Origin: Brenneria nigrifluens DSM 30175 = ATCC 13028
Lineage (GTDB): Bacteria; Pseudomonadota; Gammaproteobacteria; Enterobacterales; Enterobacteriaceae
Reading direction: 5' to 3'
DNA: 64,000 nucleotides
Assembly (NCBI RefSeq): GCF_005484965.1
Contig: NZ_CP034036.1
Span: forward strand, 2,852,001-2,916,000
The notes below the pieces were generated by a model that made no database searches, had not been told where the DNA came from, and worked only from the letters and a program-made list of their open reading frames with translations. This document shows positions 16,548-25,889 of this stretch, one piece after another. The position numbers and the translations under genes were made by a program. Every line of letters starts with the position of its first letter. The first letter of the stretch is position 1.

Positions 16548-17536
16548 GTCTGACAGGAACAGAGAAAAGCGCCATCTTATTGATGACCATCGGTGAAGAC
16601 CGGGCGGCCGAGGTATTTACTCACCTCTCTACCAGAGAGGTGCAGCACCTTAGCGCGGCGATGGCGAGTATGCGCCAGGTGTCGCAACAGCAGTTAGTGG
16701 AAGTGCTTAAAGAGTTTGAGTCGGATTCAGAGCAATACGCGGCACTGAGCGTTAACGCGGGTGACTATCTGCGCTCTGTTTTGGTCAAGGCGCTTGGAGA
16801 GGAGCGCGCGTCAAGCCTGCTGGAAGATATCCTGGAAAGCCGCGAAACCACCACCGGCATGGAAACCCTCAACTTTATGGAGCCGCAGACCGCCGCCGAT
16901 TTGATTCGCGACGAGCATCCGCAGATTATCGCCACTATTCTGGTGCATCTGAAACGGGCGCAGGCGGCCGATATTCTGGCGCTATTTGACGAGCGTCTGC
17001 GTAATGACATTATGCTGCGTATCGCTACCTTTGGCGGCGTACAGCCAGCCGCATTAGCCGAACTGACCGACGTTCTGAACGGCCTGTTGGATGGTCAGAA
17101 CCTCAAACGCAGCAAAATGGGGGGGATTCGTACCGCCGCCGAGATTATCAATCTGATGAAAGCCCAGCAGGAAGAAGCCGTTATCGATGCGGTCCGGGAA
17201 TTCGACGGCGAACTGGCGCAAAAGATTATCGACGAAATGTTCCTGTTCGAGAATTTGGTGGATGTGGACGACCGCAGCATTCAGCGTCTGCTGCAGGAAG
17301 TGGAGTCCGAATCCCTGTTGCTGGCGTTGAAAGGTGCCGAAGAACCGCTGCGCGAGAAATTCCTGCGCAATATGTCGCAACGCGCGGCGGAAATCCTGCG
17401 CGACGATCTGGCCACCCGTGGTCCGGTACGTATGTCCCAGGTGGAAAACGAACAGAAAGCCATTCTGCTTATTGTTCGCCGTCTGGCGGACAGCGGAGAA
17501 ATAATTATTGGCGGCGGCGAGGATGCCTATGTCTGA
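16544..17536 (+). CDS. fliG: Flagellar motor switch protein FliG
   Basis: The 330-residue protein is full length and couples the C-ring to MotA. The N-terminal domain starts SLTGTEKSAILLMTIGE, the middle domain has the EHPQ motif (DEHPQIIATIL), and the C-terminal domain carries the charged torque helix (IDEMFLFENLVDVDDRSIQRLL). The ATG overlaps the fliF stop (ATGA-type coupling). Confidence 0.98.
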   Translation: MSLTGTEKSAILLMTIGEDRAAEVFTHLSTREVQHLSAAMASMRQVSQQQLVEVLKEFESDSEQYAALSVNAGDYLRSVLVKALGEERASSLLEDILESRETTTGMETLNFMEPQTAADLIRDEHPQIIATILVHLKRAQAADILALFDERLRNDIMLRIATFGGVQPAALAELTDVLNGLLDGQNLKRSKMGGIRTAAEIINLMKAQQEEAVIDAVREFDGELAQKIIDEMFLFENLVDVDDRSIQRLLQEVESESLLLALKGAEEPLREKFLRNMSQRAAEILRDDLATRGPVRMSQVENEQKAILLIVRRLADSGEIIIGGGEDAYV

Positions 17537-18227
17537 TGCCGCAAACAGCCTTGACTGGCAACCCTGGAAACTTAACGATCTGGCCGCTCCCATCGTCCCC
17601 AACAATGATGAGCCGGAAGCCGTTGAGCCGGACATCGTTACCGAAGCGCTCCCCCAGGAAGACGATGAGCTCGTTTTTTTGCGTCAGCAAGCGCAGCAAC
17701 AGGCGCGGGAAGATGGCTATGCGCAGGGGCATCAGCAGGGTTATGACGCGGGCTATCAGGAAGGTCTGAACGCGGGTCGGCAACAAGGGCTGCAGGATGC
17801 TTTACAGCAACAACAGCCCATGGTTGAACAGATACAACAGATGGTTAGCGAATTTCAGCAAACGCTGGATGCGCTGGACAGCGTCATCCCTGCCCGATTG
17901 ATGCAACTGGCATTGACGGCCGCCAAGCAGATTCTGGGGCAGCCGCCGGTGTGTGACGGCACCGCGCTGTTAAGCCAGATTCAGCAATTAATTCAACAGG
18001 AGCCGATGTTTTCCGGCAAGCCGCAGTTACGCGTGCATCCGGCCGATCTCGAACGCATCGAGCAGGCATTAGGCCCGACGCTCAGTCTGCATGGCTGGCG
18101 GCTGCTGGCGGATAATCAACTGCATCCCGGCGGCTGCAAGATCAGCGCGGAAGAAGGCGATTTGGATGCAAGCCTGGCTACTCGCTGGCATGAACTCTGC
18201 CGCCTGGCGGCGCCGGGAGAGTTATGA
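17529..18227 (+). CDS. fliH: Flagellar export ATPase regulator FliH
   Basis: The 232-residue protein binds FliI and tethers it to FliN. The N-terminal WQPWKLNDLAAP segment has the tryptophans known to contact the export gate and C-ring. The centre has the family's glycine-rich repeats (EDGYAQGHQQGYDAGYQEG, GxxxG type). I chose the ATG at 17529 (MSDAANSLDW), since GAGG at 17519-17522 is 6 bases upstream; starts at 17523 and further up would lack ribosome-binding spacing. It overlaps the fliG end by 8 bases and the fliI start by 4. Confidence 0.95.
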   Translation: MSDAANSLDWQPWKLNDLAAPIVPNNDEPEAVEPDIVTEALPQEDDELVFLRQQAQQQAREDGYAQGHQQGYDAGYQEGLNAGRQQGLQDALQQQQPMVEQIQQMVSEFQQTLDALDSVIPARLMQLALTAAKQILGQPPVCDGTALLSQIQQLIQQEPMFSGKPQLRVHPADLERIEQALGPTLSLHGWRLLADNQLHPGGCKISAEEGDLDASLATRWHELCRLAAPGEL

Positions 18228-19609
18228 TGACCTCACGCCTCGGACGCTGGCTCGAATCTCTGGATTCATTTGAGAAACGCATAGACAGAACGCCATCTGT
18301 GCGTCGCTACGGCCGTCTGACCCGGGCAACAGGCCTGGTGTTGGAAGCGACGGGTTTACATATGCCATTGGGGGCGACCTGCCTTATCGAGCGTCAAAAC
18401 GGCACTCAGATAGAAGAAGTCGAAAGCGAGGTCGTTGGGTTTAACGGACAACGACTTTTCCTTATGCCTCTTGAAGAGGTGGAAGGCATCATTCCCGGCG
18501 CGCGCGTTTATGCCCGAGTCGACCTGAAGAGCAGTTCCCAGGGCAAACAACTGCCATTGGGACCAGAGCTATTGGGCCGCGTATTAGACGGCAGCGCCAA
18601 ACCGCTGGATGGATTACCGGCGCCGGATACCGGCTATCGGGCGCCATTAATTACCGCGCCATTCAATCCATTGCAGAGAACGCCGATTGAGAGCGTATTG
18701 GATGTGGGTGTCCGCGCCATTAATGCACTGTTAACCGTTGGCCGGGGACAGCGCATGGGGTTATTCGCCGGTTCCGGCGTCGGTAAAAGCGTACTATTGG
18801 GCATGATGGCGCGCTATACCCAGGCCGATGTCATTGTTGTCGGTCTGATCGGCGAGCGTGGGCGTGAAGTAAAAGACTTTATCGAAAATATTCTGGGTAC
18901 CGAAGGTCGCGCCCGCTCTGTCGTCATTGCCGCTCCCGCCGACGTGTCGCCGTTATTGAGAATGCAAGGTGCGGCTTACGCGACCCGCATCGCGGAAGAT
19001 TTTCGTGACCGCGGTCAGCACGTGCTGCTAATCATGGACTCATTAACGCGTTATGCCATGGCGCAACGCGAAATCGCGCTGGCCATTGGCGAGCCTCCCG
19101 CCACCAAAGGTTATCCGCCATCCGTTTTCGCCAAGTTGCCTGCGCTGGTTGAACGTGCAGGCAACGGTATTCACGGCGGCGGTTCGATCACCGCTTTCTA
19201 TACCGTATTAACCGAAGGGGACGACCAGCAAGATCCCATTGCCGACTCCGCGCGGGCCATTCTTGACGGACACATTGTTCTGTCGCGTCAGTTGGCCGAG
19301 TCCGGTCACTATCCCGCAATTGATATAGAAGCGTCGATCAGTCGTGCGATGACCGCGTTGATTGATGAAAGTCACTACGCGACGGTACGCCAGTTTAAAC
19401 AATTACTGTCGAGCTATCAGCGTAATCGGGATTTAGTCAGCGTCGGCGCTTATGCCGCCGGGAGCGATCCCATGCTCGACAAAGCGATCCGCCTGTATCC
19501 ACAGATGGAAGCTTTTCTGCAACAAGGGATGTTTGAACGCAGCAGTTATGGCGAAGCCTGCCAGGCGCTGGAAACAATTTTCCCCCGTAACGGGCAGGAG
19601 AACAAATGA
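18224..19609 (+). CDS. fliI: Flagellum-specific ATPase FliI
   Basis: The 461-residue protein is the hexameric ATPase of flagellar type III export, related to the F1 beta subunit. The Walker A motif is in GLFAGSGVGKSVLLG, Walker B in HVLLIMDSLTRYA, and the conserved GEPPATKGYPPSVFA block is intact. It overlaps fliH by 4 bases and fliJ by 4 bases. Confidence 0.98.
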   Translation: MMTSRLGRWLESLDSFEKRIDRTPSVRRYGRLTRATGLVLEATGLHMPLGATCLIERQNGTQIEEVESEVVGFNGQRLFLMPLEEVEGIIPGARVYARVDLKSSSQGKQLPLGPELLGRVLDGSAKPLDGLPAPDTGYRAPLITAPFNPLQRTPIESVLDVGVRAINALLTVGRGQRMGLFAGSGVGKSVLLGMMARYTQADVIVVGLIGERGREVKDFIENILGTEGRARSVVIAAPADVSPLLRMQGAAYATRIAEDFRDRGQHVLLIMDSLTRYAMAQREIALAIGEPPATKGYPPSVFAKLPALVERAGNGIHGGGSITAFYTVLTEGDDQQDPIADSARAILDGHIVLSRQLAESGHYPAIDIEASISRAMTALIDESHYATVRQFKQLLSSYQRNRDLVSVGAYAAGSDPMLDKAIRLYPQMEAFLQQGMFERSSYGEACQALETIFPRNGQENK

Positions 19610-20052
19610 AACCCCAGTCACCCCTGATTACGCTGCGCGAACTGGCGCAGCAAGAGGTCGAAAAAGCGGCCGGGCAATTAGGCCAGGTGCGGCACGCGCA
19701 TCAGCAGGCTGAACAGCAGTTGAATATGCTGTTAAACTATCAGGATGACTACCGCCAGAAATTGAATACCACCATGTCTGGCGGTATGGCCAATAATAGT
19801 TGGCAGAATTATCAGCAGTTTATCCAAACGCTGGATAGCGCTATTGAACAACATCGGCAACAGCTTTTGCAGTGGACATCGCGCCTGGATCTGGCGATGA
19901 AAGCGTGGCAGGAAAAACAGCAACGGTTAAACGCGTTTGAAACTTTGCAGGACCGGGAAACAACCAGGCAAGTTGCCAGAGATAATCGCATAGAACAAAA
20001 ATTGATGGATGAATTCGCCCAACGGGCCTCACTGAGGAAAACCGAATCATGA
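19606..20052 (+). CDS. fliJ: Flagellar export protein FliJ
   Basis: The 148-residue product is predicted to be almost wholly helical coiled coil, rich in Gln and Glu, as expected for FliJ. FliJ acts like the gamma stalk of the export ATPase, inserting into the FliI hexamer and contacting FlhA. Sequence motifs are weak, so the call rests on length, coiled-coil nature and place between fliI and fliK. Confidence 0.93.
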   Translation: MKPQSPLITLRELAQQEVEKAAGQLGQVRHAHQQAEQQLNMLLNYQDDYRQKLNTTMSGGMANNSWQNYQQFIQTLDSAIEQHRQQLLQWTSRLDLAMKAWQEKQQRLNAFETLQDRETTRQVARDNRIEQKLMDEFAQRASLRKTES

Positions 20053-21341
20053 AGCTGCCCGCATTACCTATAACAACCAGCACCGGCGATACCGGTAGTT
20101 CTACTGCTTCTCTGTCGACGCAGGGCGAGTTACCGAAAAATTTTATCGAACTGCTGGGAAAACAGCTATCCCTGTCTTCCGATCCGTCAGCTAACAAGTC
20201 GCTTGACGCAACGGATAAAGAAGCCCTGTTGAACGCGCTCGGAAAAGATGCCGCCACGTTGAATGGCGACGATTTGAACGCGCTCCTTGCCTCATTCAGC
20301 GCGTTAGCCGGCACCTTGGCGCCCGCGGGCAAACAAACCCCGGAGACGACAAAGCAACTGGATAGCGCAGCAGAATCCGACGATAAAACCAATCATTCCG
20401 CCGATGATGCGGCAACTATGCAGGCGCTCCTTGCCATGTTGTCAGCAACGCCGGCTGCGACCGTGGACAACGGTACCGCTGATAACATCCAAAATGCGAG
20501 CTTCGGTATTTCGGGATTGCTTGACGGCAAACGTCAGGCCGACGCCGCTTTAGCAGACACCAGCGCCACTGACGAAGACGCGAAAACGACGCTGGCGAAA
20601 ATTTTCGGCGCTTCCGACACTGCGCGTAACGACGCAGACAGCCTGCAATCATCCGCCAATCCGTCTGGTGCGGTAAAACGCAACGCGGCGACGGCGCAAT
20701 CCGATGATTCAGTAAAATCGGCGCTCGCCTCTCCCTTGATTGCCGGCGAGCGCAGTAATAGCCAGGAGCCTGCTCTCACTGCCGGCAACCAGAGCGTGGC
20801 GTCTCCCCAGGTTGCGCTGGCGCCGAATGTGCAATCGACATTTTCCAGTAGCTCTGCGACACTAGTACCGCCAGCCCACGCGCAGTTAAATACGCCATTT
20901 GGATCGCCGCAATGGCAGGACGCATTGGGGCAACAGATCGTTATGTTTAGCCGCAACGGGCAACAAAGCGCCGAGCTGCGTCTGAATCCGCAGGAATTGG
21001 GAGCGCTTCACATCAGTTTAAAAATTGACGATAATCAGGCACAAATTCACCTGGCGTCGGCAAATAGCCAGGTTCGTTCAGCGTTGGAAGCGGCACTGCC
21101 CCACCTGCGTAACGCGATGGCGGAAAGCGGCATTAACCTGGGGCAAAGCAGCGTCGGTAGCGATGCATCCAGTTGGCAAGCCCAGCAGCAAACGGCAAAT
21201 AACAGCGGCGAAGGCAACAGCGGTACTTCCTATCAGCAGCAATTTGGCGATTCGCCAGAAAATATTGCCAAGCCATTAGAAGTTCCTGCCCATTTACAGT
21301 CAATGGCGTCTTCAGCCAATGGCGTTGACATTTTTGCCTGA
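20049..21341 (+). CDS. fliK: Flagellar hook-length control protein FliK
   Basis: The 430-residue secreted ruler measures the hook and switches FlhB specificity. The N-terminal two thirds are low in complexity, rich in Ala, Ser, Thr and Asp. The C-terminal switch domain is clear: GQQSAELRLNPQELGALHISL and RSALEAALPHLRNAMAESG. It is longer than E. coli FliK (about 375), which could mean a longer hook. It overlaps fliJ by 4 bases. Confidence 0.95.
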   Translation: MKLPALPITTSTGDTGSSTASLSTQGELPKNFIELLGKQLSLSSDPSANKSLDATDKEALLNALGKDAATLNGDDLNALLASFSALAGTLAPAGKQTPETTKQLDSAAESDDKTNHSADDAATMQALLAMLSATPAATVDNGTADNIQNASFGISGLLDGKRQADAALADTSATDEDAKTTLAKIFGASDTARNDADSLQSSANPSGAVKRNAATAQSDDSVKSALASPLIAGERSNSQEPALTAGNQSVASPQVALAPNVQSTFSSSSATLVPPAHAQLNTPFGSPQWQDALGQQIVMFSRNGQQSAELRLNPQELGALHISLKIDDNQAQIHLASANSQVRSALEAALPHLRNAMAESGINLGQSSVGSDASSWQAQQQTANNSGEGNSGTSYQQQFGDSPENIAKPLEVPAHLQSMASSANGVDIFA

Positions 21342-21375
21342 TATTGCAGTAAAGAAATAAGTTAACGCGGTTTTT

Positions 21376-21413
21376 CTTGTCTATTCCCTGTATTGATCGC
21401 TTGAATAGACGAG
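21376..21413. promoter_or_regulatory. Inverted repeat in the fliK-fliL gap
   Basis: CTTGTCTATTC (21376-21386) can pair with GAATAGACGAG (21403-21413) at 10 of 11 positions. It lies between fliK and the fliL operon and could be a fliK transcript end; no T-run follows. Confidence 0.4.
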
Positions 21414-21490
21414 ATAATCATTAACATTACGAAATTATTTATTGTTGATTCGAGTCGGTAATAAATATCAATAAATAACAGGAACTCTCT

Positions 21491-21976
21491 TTGGCTATGT
21501 CTGATATACAAGTCCGGCCAGGACAAAAGCGCTCTGTTTGGCTAATTCTACTGATTATCGTTGCTCTCGCCGCCACGGCGGCGGCAGGCGCCGGTTGGTG
21601 GCTATTGCATCAGAAAAACACAGCGACTGCCGAACAAGTGGCGCCACCGCCTCCAGAGCCCGTTTTCATGCCACTAGACACTTTCACCGTCAATTTAGTC
21701 AATGCGGATAACGATCCCGATCGCGTGTTATACGTTGGATTTACCCTGCGTTTGCCGGATGAGGCGACCCGCACTCGATTCAATAACTATCTGCCCGAGG
21801 TGCGCAGCCGTTTATTGCTGCTCCTGTCTCGTCAGAATGCCCTTTCGCTGGCAAGCGAACAGGGTAAACAACAGTTAATCGAAGAAATCAAACAAGTGTT
21901 AAGCCCGCCATTGATCCCCGGTCAACCGAATCAGGTGGTCACTGATGTTCTGTTCACTGCTTTTATACTGCGGTAA
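21491..21976 (+). CDS. fliL: Flagellar basal body-associated protein FliL
   Basis: A single-pass inner-membrane protein near the stators: one membrane segment at about residues 18-38 (WLILLIIVALAATAAAGAG), then a periplasmic domain with FTVNLVNADNDPDRVLYVGFTLRL and the C-terminal VVTDVLFTAFILR. The start is either the TTG at 21491, with AGGA 7 bases upstream, or the ATG at 21497 (MSDIQVRPGQ), whose spacing from AGGA is long. It opens the fliLMNOPQR operon. Confidence 0.95.
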   Translation: MAMSDIQVRPGQKRSVWLILLIIVALAATAAAGAGWWLLHQKNTATAEQVAPPPPEPVFMPLDTFTVNLVNADNDPDRVLYVGFTLRLPDEATRTRFNNYLPEVRSRLLLLLSRQNALSLASEQGKQQLIEEIKQVLSPPLIPGQPNQVVTDVLFTAFILR

Positions 21977-21981
21977 TCAAT

Positions 21982-22995
21982 ATGGGCGATAGCATTCTTT
22001 CTCAAGCGGAAATAGACGCGTTACTAAATGGCGACAGCGGCGATAGCGACGCCGATGACAAGGCGTCCGCCAAAAACGACGGTGACGTTAAACCTTACGA
22101 CCCCAATACCCAGCGACGCGTAATTCGTGAACGATTACAGGCGCTGGAAATTATTAATGAACGTTTTGGCCGTCAGTTCCGGATGGGTTTGTTCAACCTT
22201 CTGCGCCGTAGCCCCGATATTACGGTGGGCGCAATCAAAATCCAGCCTTACCATGAATTTGCCCGCAACCTGCCGGTTCCGACAAACCTCAACCTGGTTC
22301 ATCTGAAACCGTTACGCGGCACGGCGCTGTTTGTCTTTTCGCCGAGCCTGGTGTTTATCGCCGTTGATAACCTGTTCGGCGGTGACGGCAGATTTCCGAC
22401 AAAAGTGGAAGGCCGCGAGTTTACCCATACCGAGCAGCGCGTGGTGAAACGCATGCTGCGCCTGGCGCTTGAGGCATACAGCGATGCCTGGAATGCCATC
22501 TACAAGCTGGACGTGGAGTATGTGCGTTCGGAAATGCAGGTGAAATTCACCAACATTACTACGTCACCCAACGACATCGTAGTAACCACGCCATTTCATG
22601 TTGAAATTGGTTCATTGACCGGGGAATTTAATATCTGTATTCCCTTCTCGATGATTGAACCTCTGCGTGAGTTACTGGCCAACCCGCCGCTGGAAAATTC
22701 GCGTCAGGAAGATCAGAACTGGCGGGAAACCTTAGCCAAACAGGTACAGTATTCCGAACTCGAACTGGTGGCGAATTTTGCCGATATTCCTTTGCGTTTA
22801 TCCAAGGTATTGAAGCTGAAGCCCGGGGATGTGTTACCAATCGATAAACCTGAGCGCTTGATTGCCCATGTTGACGGCGTACCGGTGCTGACGAGTCAAT
22901 ACGGTACGCTTAACGGGCAATATGCATTACGAGTAGAACACTTGATTAACCCTATTTTGAATTCTCTGGACAATGAGGAACAGCCCAATGAGTGA
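21982..22995 (+). CDS. fliM: Flagellar motor switch protein FliM
   Basis: The 337-residue C-ring protein has the N-terminal CheY-P-binding peptide (ILSQAEIDALLNG), the CheC-like middle domain and the SpoA-like C-terminal domain that pairs with FliN. Length equals the enterobacterial standard (about 334). It starts 5 bases after fliL, and its end overlaps the fliN start by 8 bases. Confidence 0.98.
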   Translation: MGDSILSQAEIDALLNGDSGDSDADDKASAKNDGDVKPYDPNTQRRVIRERLQALEIINERFGRQFRMGLFNLLRRSPDITVGAIKIQPYHEFARNLPVPTNLNLVHLKPLRGTALFVFSPSLVFIAVDNLFGGDGRFPTKVEGREFTHTEQRVVKRMLRLALEAYSDAWNAIYKLDVEYVRSEMQVKFTNITTSPNDIVVTTPFHVEIGSLTGEFNICIPFSMIEPLRELLANPPLENSRQEDQNWRETLAKQVQYSELELVANFADIPLRLSKVLKLKPGDVLPIDKPERLIAHVDGVPVLTSQYGTLNGQYALRVEHLINPILNSLDNEEQPNE

Positions 22996-23401
22996 CACCA
23001 AGAAACCGTCCGACGACAAAGAATCAGTGGACGATCTGTGGGCTGATGCATTCAACGAGCAACAGACTGCGGAAAAAGCCACCGCCACGACTGAAGGGGT
23101 ATTTAAAACGCTGGAAGGTCAGGATGGCGTGGGGTCGTTACAGGATATCGACTTGATCCTGGATATCCCGGTAAAGCTTACCGTCGAATTGGGACGCACC
23201 AAGATGACCATTAAGGAACTGCTGAGATTATCTCAGGGTTCGGTTGTCGCCCTCGACGGACTGGCCGGCGAGCCGTTGGATATATTGATTAACGGCTATC
23301 TCATTGCCCAGGGCGAAGTGGTCGTTGTCGCCGATAAATACGGTGTGCGTATTACCGATATCATCACGCCGTCCGAACGTATGCGTCGCCTGGGTCGCTG
23401 A
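22988..23401 (+). CDS. fliN: Flagellar motor switch protein FliN
   Basis: The 137-residue protein matches E. coli FliN in length, with a variable N-terminus (MSDTKKPSDDKE) and the SpoA domain (LDIPVKLTVELGRTKMTIKE, LINGYLIAQGEVVVVADKYG). The ATG at 22988 lies within the 3' end of fliM and is preferred to the in-frame start at 22973. The stop and the fliO start share a TGATG. Confidence 0.98.
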   Translation: MSDTKKPSDDKESVDDLWADAFNEQQTAEKATATTEGVFKTLEGQDGVGSLQDIDLILDIPVKLTVELGRTKMTIKELLRLSQGSVVALDGLAGEPLDILINGYLIAQGEVVVVADKYGVRITDIITPSERMRRLGR

Positions 23402-23829
23402 TGCCAACCGTTCAGACGCCGACCTCGCCTGTTACAGTAACCGGACAGCCATCCACGCTGGCTACCGCTCCCCCGCTTACCGGCAGTATGCTGCTGACTC
23501 AGGTAGGCAGCGTGCTGGGTGGAATATTATTACTTATTTTGTTTATTGCCTGGCTGGTGCGCAAACTCGGTTTGGCGCCGCAGGCAAAACAGAACAAGTT
23601 ATTAAAAGTCGTTTCCAGTTGCCCGGTCGGGCAGCGCGAGCGTGTGGTCATTGTCGAAGTTGAGGATACCTGGCTGGTGCTGGGTGTTACCGCGCAACAA
23701 ATCACGCCGCTGCACACGCTGCCGGCGCAGGCAACCGATAACGGCGGCACCTCGGCCGGTGAAATCAAGCCGGTTGATTTTCAGCAGTTGTTCAAAAAAG
23801 TTCTAAAACGTCCGGAAAAATCGGAATGA
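23401..23829 (+). CDS. fliO: Flagellar export-gate assembly protein FliO
   Basis: The 142-residue inner-membrane protein has one membrane segment (about residues 28-56, GSVLGGILLLILFIAWLVRKL) and a cytoplasmic tail with CPVGQRERVVIVEVEDTWLVLGV. FliO helps stabilise FliP during export-gate assembly. It overlaps fliN by one base and fliP by four. Confidence 0.95.
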   Translation: MPTVQTPTSPVTVTGQPSTLATAPPLTGSMLLTQVGSVLGGILLLILFIAWLVRKLGLAPQAKQNKLLKVVSSCPVGQRERVVIVEVEDTWLVLGVTAQQITPLHTLPAQATDNGGTSAGEIKPVDFQQLFKKVLKRPEKSE

Positions 23830-24602
23830 GTGTGTTATCTCGTCAATCGTTCGGCCCTGCGCTGTTCCGCTCCCTGCGCTACGTACTGGCCGCCAGCTTA
23901 CTGTTTTTGACGCCATCCGTGTGGGCGCAGTTGCCCGGAATTGTGACTCAACCGCTGGCAAATGGCGGTCAGAGCTGGACGCTGCCGGTACAGACGCTGG
24001 TTTTTTTAACCTCACTGACTTTTATTCCCGCCGCGTTGTTGATGATGACCAGTTTCACCCGCATCATCATCGTGCTCAGTTTATTGCGTAACGCCCTGGG
24101 CACGCCAACGGCGCCGCCCAATCAGGTGCTGCTGGGGTTGACGCTTTTCCTGACTTTTTTCGTCATGTCGCCGGTATTGAACCGCGTATACGAAGACGCC
24201 TATGTTCCATTCAGTCAGGATCAAATCAGTATGGAACTGGCCATCGAACGAGGGGCTGAGCCTTTGCGGGAATTTATGCTGCGGCAGACTCGCGAGTCCG
24301 ATCTGGCATTATTTACCCGACTCGCCGAAATCCCGCAGATACAGGGACCGGAGGCGGTGCCAATGCGCGTATTATTACCGGCCTTTGTCACCAGCGAGTT
24401 GAAAACGGCTTTCCAGATTGGCTTTACCGTATTTATTCCGTTCTTGATTATTGACCTGGTGGTTGCCAGCGTTCTGATGGCGCTGGGGATGATGATGGTG
24501 CCGCCGGCCACAATATCACTGCCATTCAAACTTATGCTGTTTGTATTGGTTGACGGCTGGCAATTGCTACTCGGCTCACTCGCCCAGAGTTTTTATAGTT
24601 AG
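23826..24602 (+). CDS. fliP: Flagellar export-gate protein FliP
   Basis: The 258-residue polytopic protein carries a cleavable signal peptide (hydrophobic YVLAASLLFLTPSVWAQ, cut near residue 34), which is typical of FliP. Family blocks FTRIIIVLSLLRNALGTPTAPPNQVL and FIPFLIIDLVVASVLMALGMMM are present, given here in part. It forms the core of the type III export channel with FliQ and FliR. It overlaps fliO by 4 bases; a 59-base gap follows before fliQ. Confidence 0.97.
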   Translation: MSVLSRQSFGPALFRSLRYVLAASLLFLTPSVWAQLPGIVTQPLANGGQSWTLPVQTLVFLTSLTFIPAALLMMTSFTRIIIVLSLLRNALGTPTAPPNQVLLGLTLFLTFFVMSPVLNRVYEDAYVPFSQDQISMELAIERGAEPLREFMLRQTRESDLALFTRLAEIPQIQGPEAVPMRVLLPAFVTSELKTAFQIGFTVFIPFLIIDLVVASVLMALGMMMVPPATISLPFKLMLFVLVDGWQLLLGSLAQSFYS

Positions 24603-24661
24603 CGGTTTTTAATTAACCGAAGTTTCAGCATATTGCGTGCGCTTGATAGAGGAACGCTAAA

Positions 24662-24931
24662 ATGACGCCAGAATCGGTAATGGCGCTTGGCTACGAGGCA
24701 ATGAAAATTGCCCTGGCGCTGGCGGCGCCTCCGCTATTATCCGCCTTGCTCAGCGGGTTGATCATCAGTTTGCTGCAGGCGGCGACGCAGGTAAACGAAA
24801 TGACGCTATCGTTTATCCCTAAAATCCTCACCGTATTCCTGACGCTGGTTATTGCCGGCCCGTGGATGTTAAACCTTATGCTGGACTATATGCGCACCCT
24901 GTTCGGCCAGCTTCCCTACATTATCGGTTAA
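24662..24931 (+). CDS. fliQ: Flagellar export-gate protein FliQ
   Basis: The 89-residue protein has two membrane helices and the family stretch GLIISLLQAATQVNEMTLSF. It is full length. The stop codon lies 2 bases before the fliR start. Confidence 0.97.
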   Translation: MTPESVMALGYEAMKIALALAAPPLLSALLSGLIISLLQAATQVNEMTLSFIPKILTVFLTLVIAGPWMLNLMLDYMRTLFGQLPYIIG

Positions 24932-24933
24932 AC

Positions 24934-25716
24934 ATGCTGACGTTTAACAGTTGGGATATGCTTAACTGGGTCAGTCAGTTTTTTTGGCCTTTTGTCAGGA
25001 TCCTGGCGCTTATCAGCACCGCGCCAGTTTTCAATGAACGCTCGATTAGCAATCGGGTAAAAATCGGGCTGGCGCTGTTTATCACTCTTCTTGTTGCGCC
25101 CTATTTGCCATTAAACGCCACGCCTATCTTCTCCGTGGTCGGTATATGGGTGTTGATTCAGCAGATTATAATCGGCATTGCATTAGGCATATCAATGCAG
25201 TTGGCCTTTGCCGCTATTCGTCATGCGGGAGAACTGATCGGGCTACAGATGGGGCTGGCATTCGCCACCTTTTTTGATCCGACCGGCGGCCCGAATATGC
25301 AAGTGTTGGCGCGCTTTCTTAATATACTGGCGATTTTGCTTTTTCTCACTTTTGATGGGCATCTCTGGCTGATTTCACTGCTGGCGGACAGCTTTTACAC
25401 CGTGCCGATAAGCGCTAATCCATTGAACAGCGGTGCGTTCCTTGCCCTTGCCCGGGCCGGCGGACTGATTTTTATCAACGGCCTTATGCTGGCGCTGCCG
25501 ATAGTCACCCTGCTGTTAACCATTAACCTGGCATTGGGATTTCTCAATCGCGTCGCGCCCCAGCTTTCTATTTTTGTAGTTGGTTTCCCGATTACATTGG
25601 CCATCGGCATCATGACCATCGGCCTGTTGATTCCCCTGCTCCCGCCCTTCGCCGAGCGCTTATTCGGCGAAGTCTTCGATTTATTGGCGGATATTCTCAC
25701 TCAGTTACCCTCATAA
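24934..25716 (+). CDS. fliR: Flagellar export-gate protein FliR
   Basis: The 260-residue polytopic membrane protein begins at MLTFNSWDMLNW (ATG 24934); the open frame extends upstream into fliQ but that would add a hydrophilic tail not seen in the family. Blocks RILALISTAPVFNERS and MGLAFATFFDPTGGPN are typical. It closes the fliL operon. Confidence 0.97.
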   Translation: MLTFNSWDMLNWVSQFFWPFVRILALISTAPVFNERSISNRVKIGLALFITLLVAPYLPLNATPIFSVVGIWVLIQQIIIGIALGISMQLAFAAIRHAGELIGLQMGLAFATFFDPTGGPNMQVLARFLNILAILLFLTFDGHLWLISLLADSFYTVPISANPLNSGAFLALARAGGLIFINGLMLALPIVTLLLTINLALGFLNRVAPQLSIFVVGFPITLAIGIMTIGLLIPLLPPFAERLFGEVFDLLADILTQLPS

Positions 25717-25775
25717 AAGGTGGGGTTCTGACAAAACGGGAGAGTGATTCAGGGAAGGAAAAACCAATAAAAAAC

Positions 25776-25813
25776 GGCACGTCGTCTCAACAAAACAATC
25801 AAGAGGACGTGCC
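25776..25813 (-). terminator. Terminator of the flg operon after flgL
   Basis: GGCACGTC (25776-25783) pairs with GACGTGCC (25806-25813). Read on the minus strand the stem is followed by a run of T (plus-strand AAAAAA just left of 25776), so it would end the transcript leaving flgL. Confidence 0.7.
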
Positions 25814-25889
25814 CAAAAAATACGCCCGGTTTAAGCGTATTCAAATCGGTAGCGCTGATTTGGCAATATCAATGGCTATTGCTAAGCGG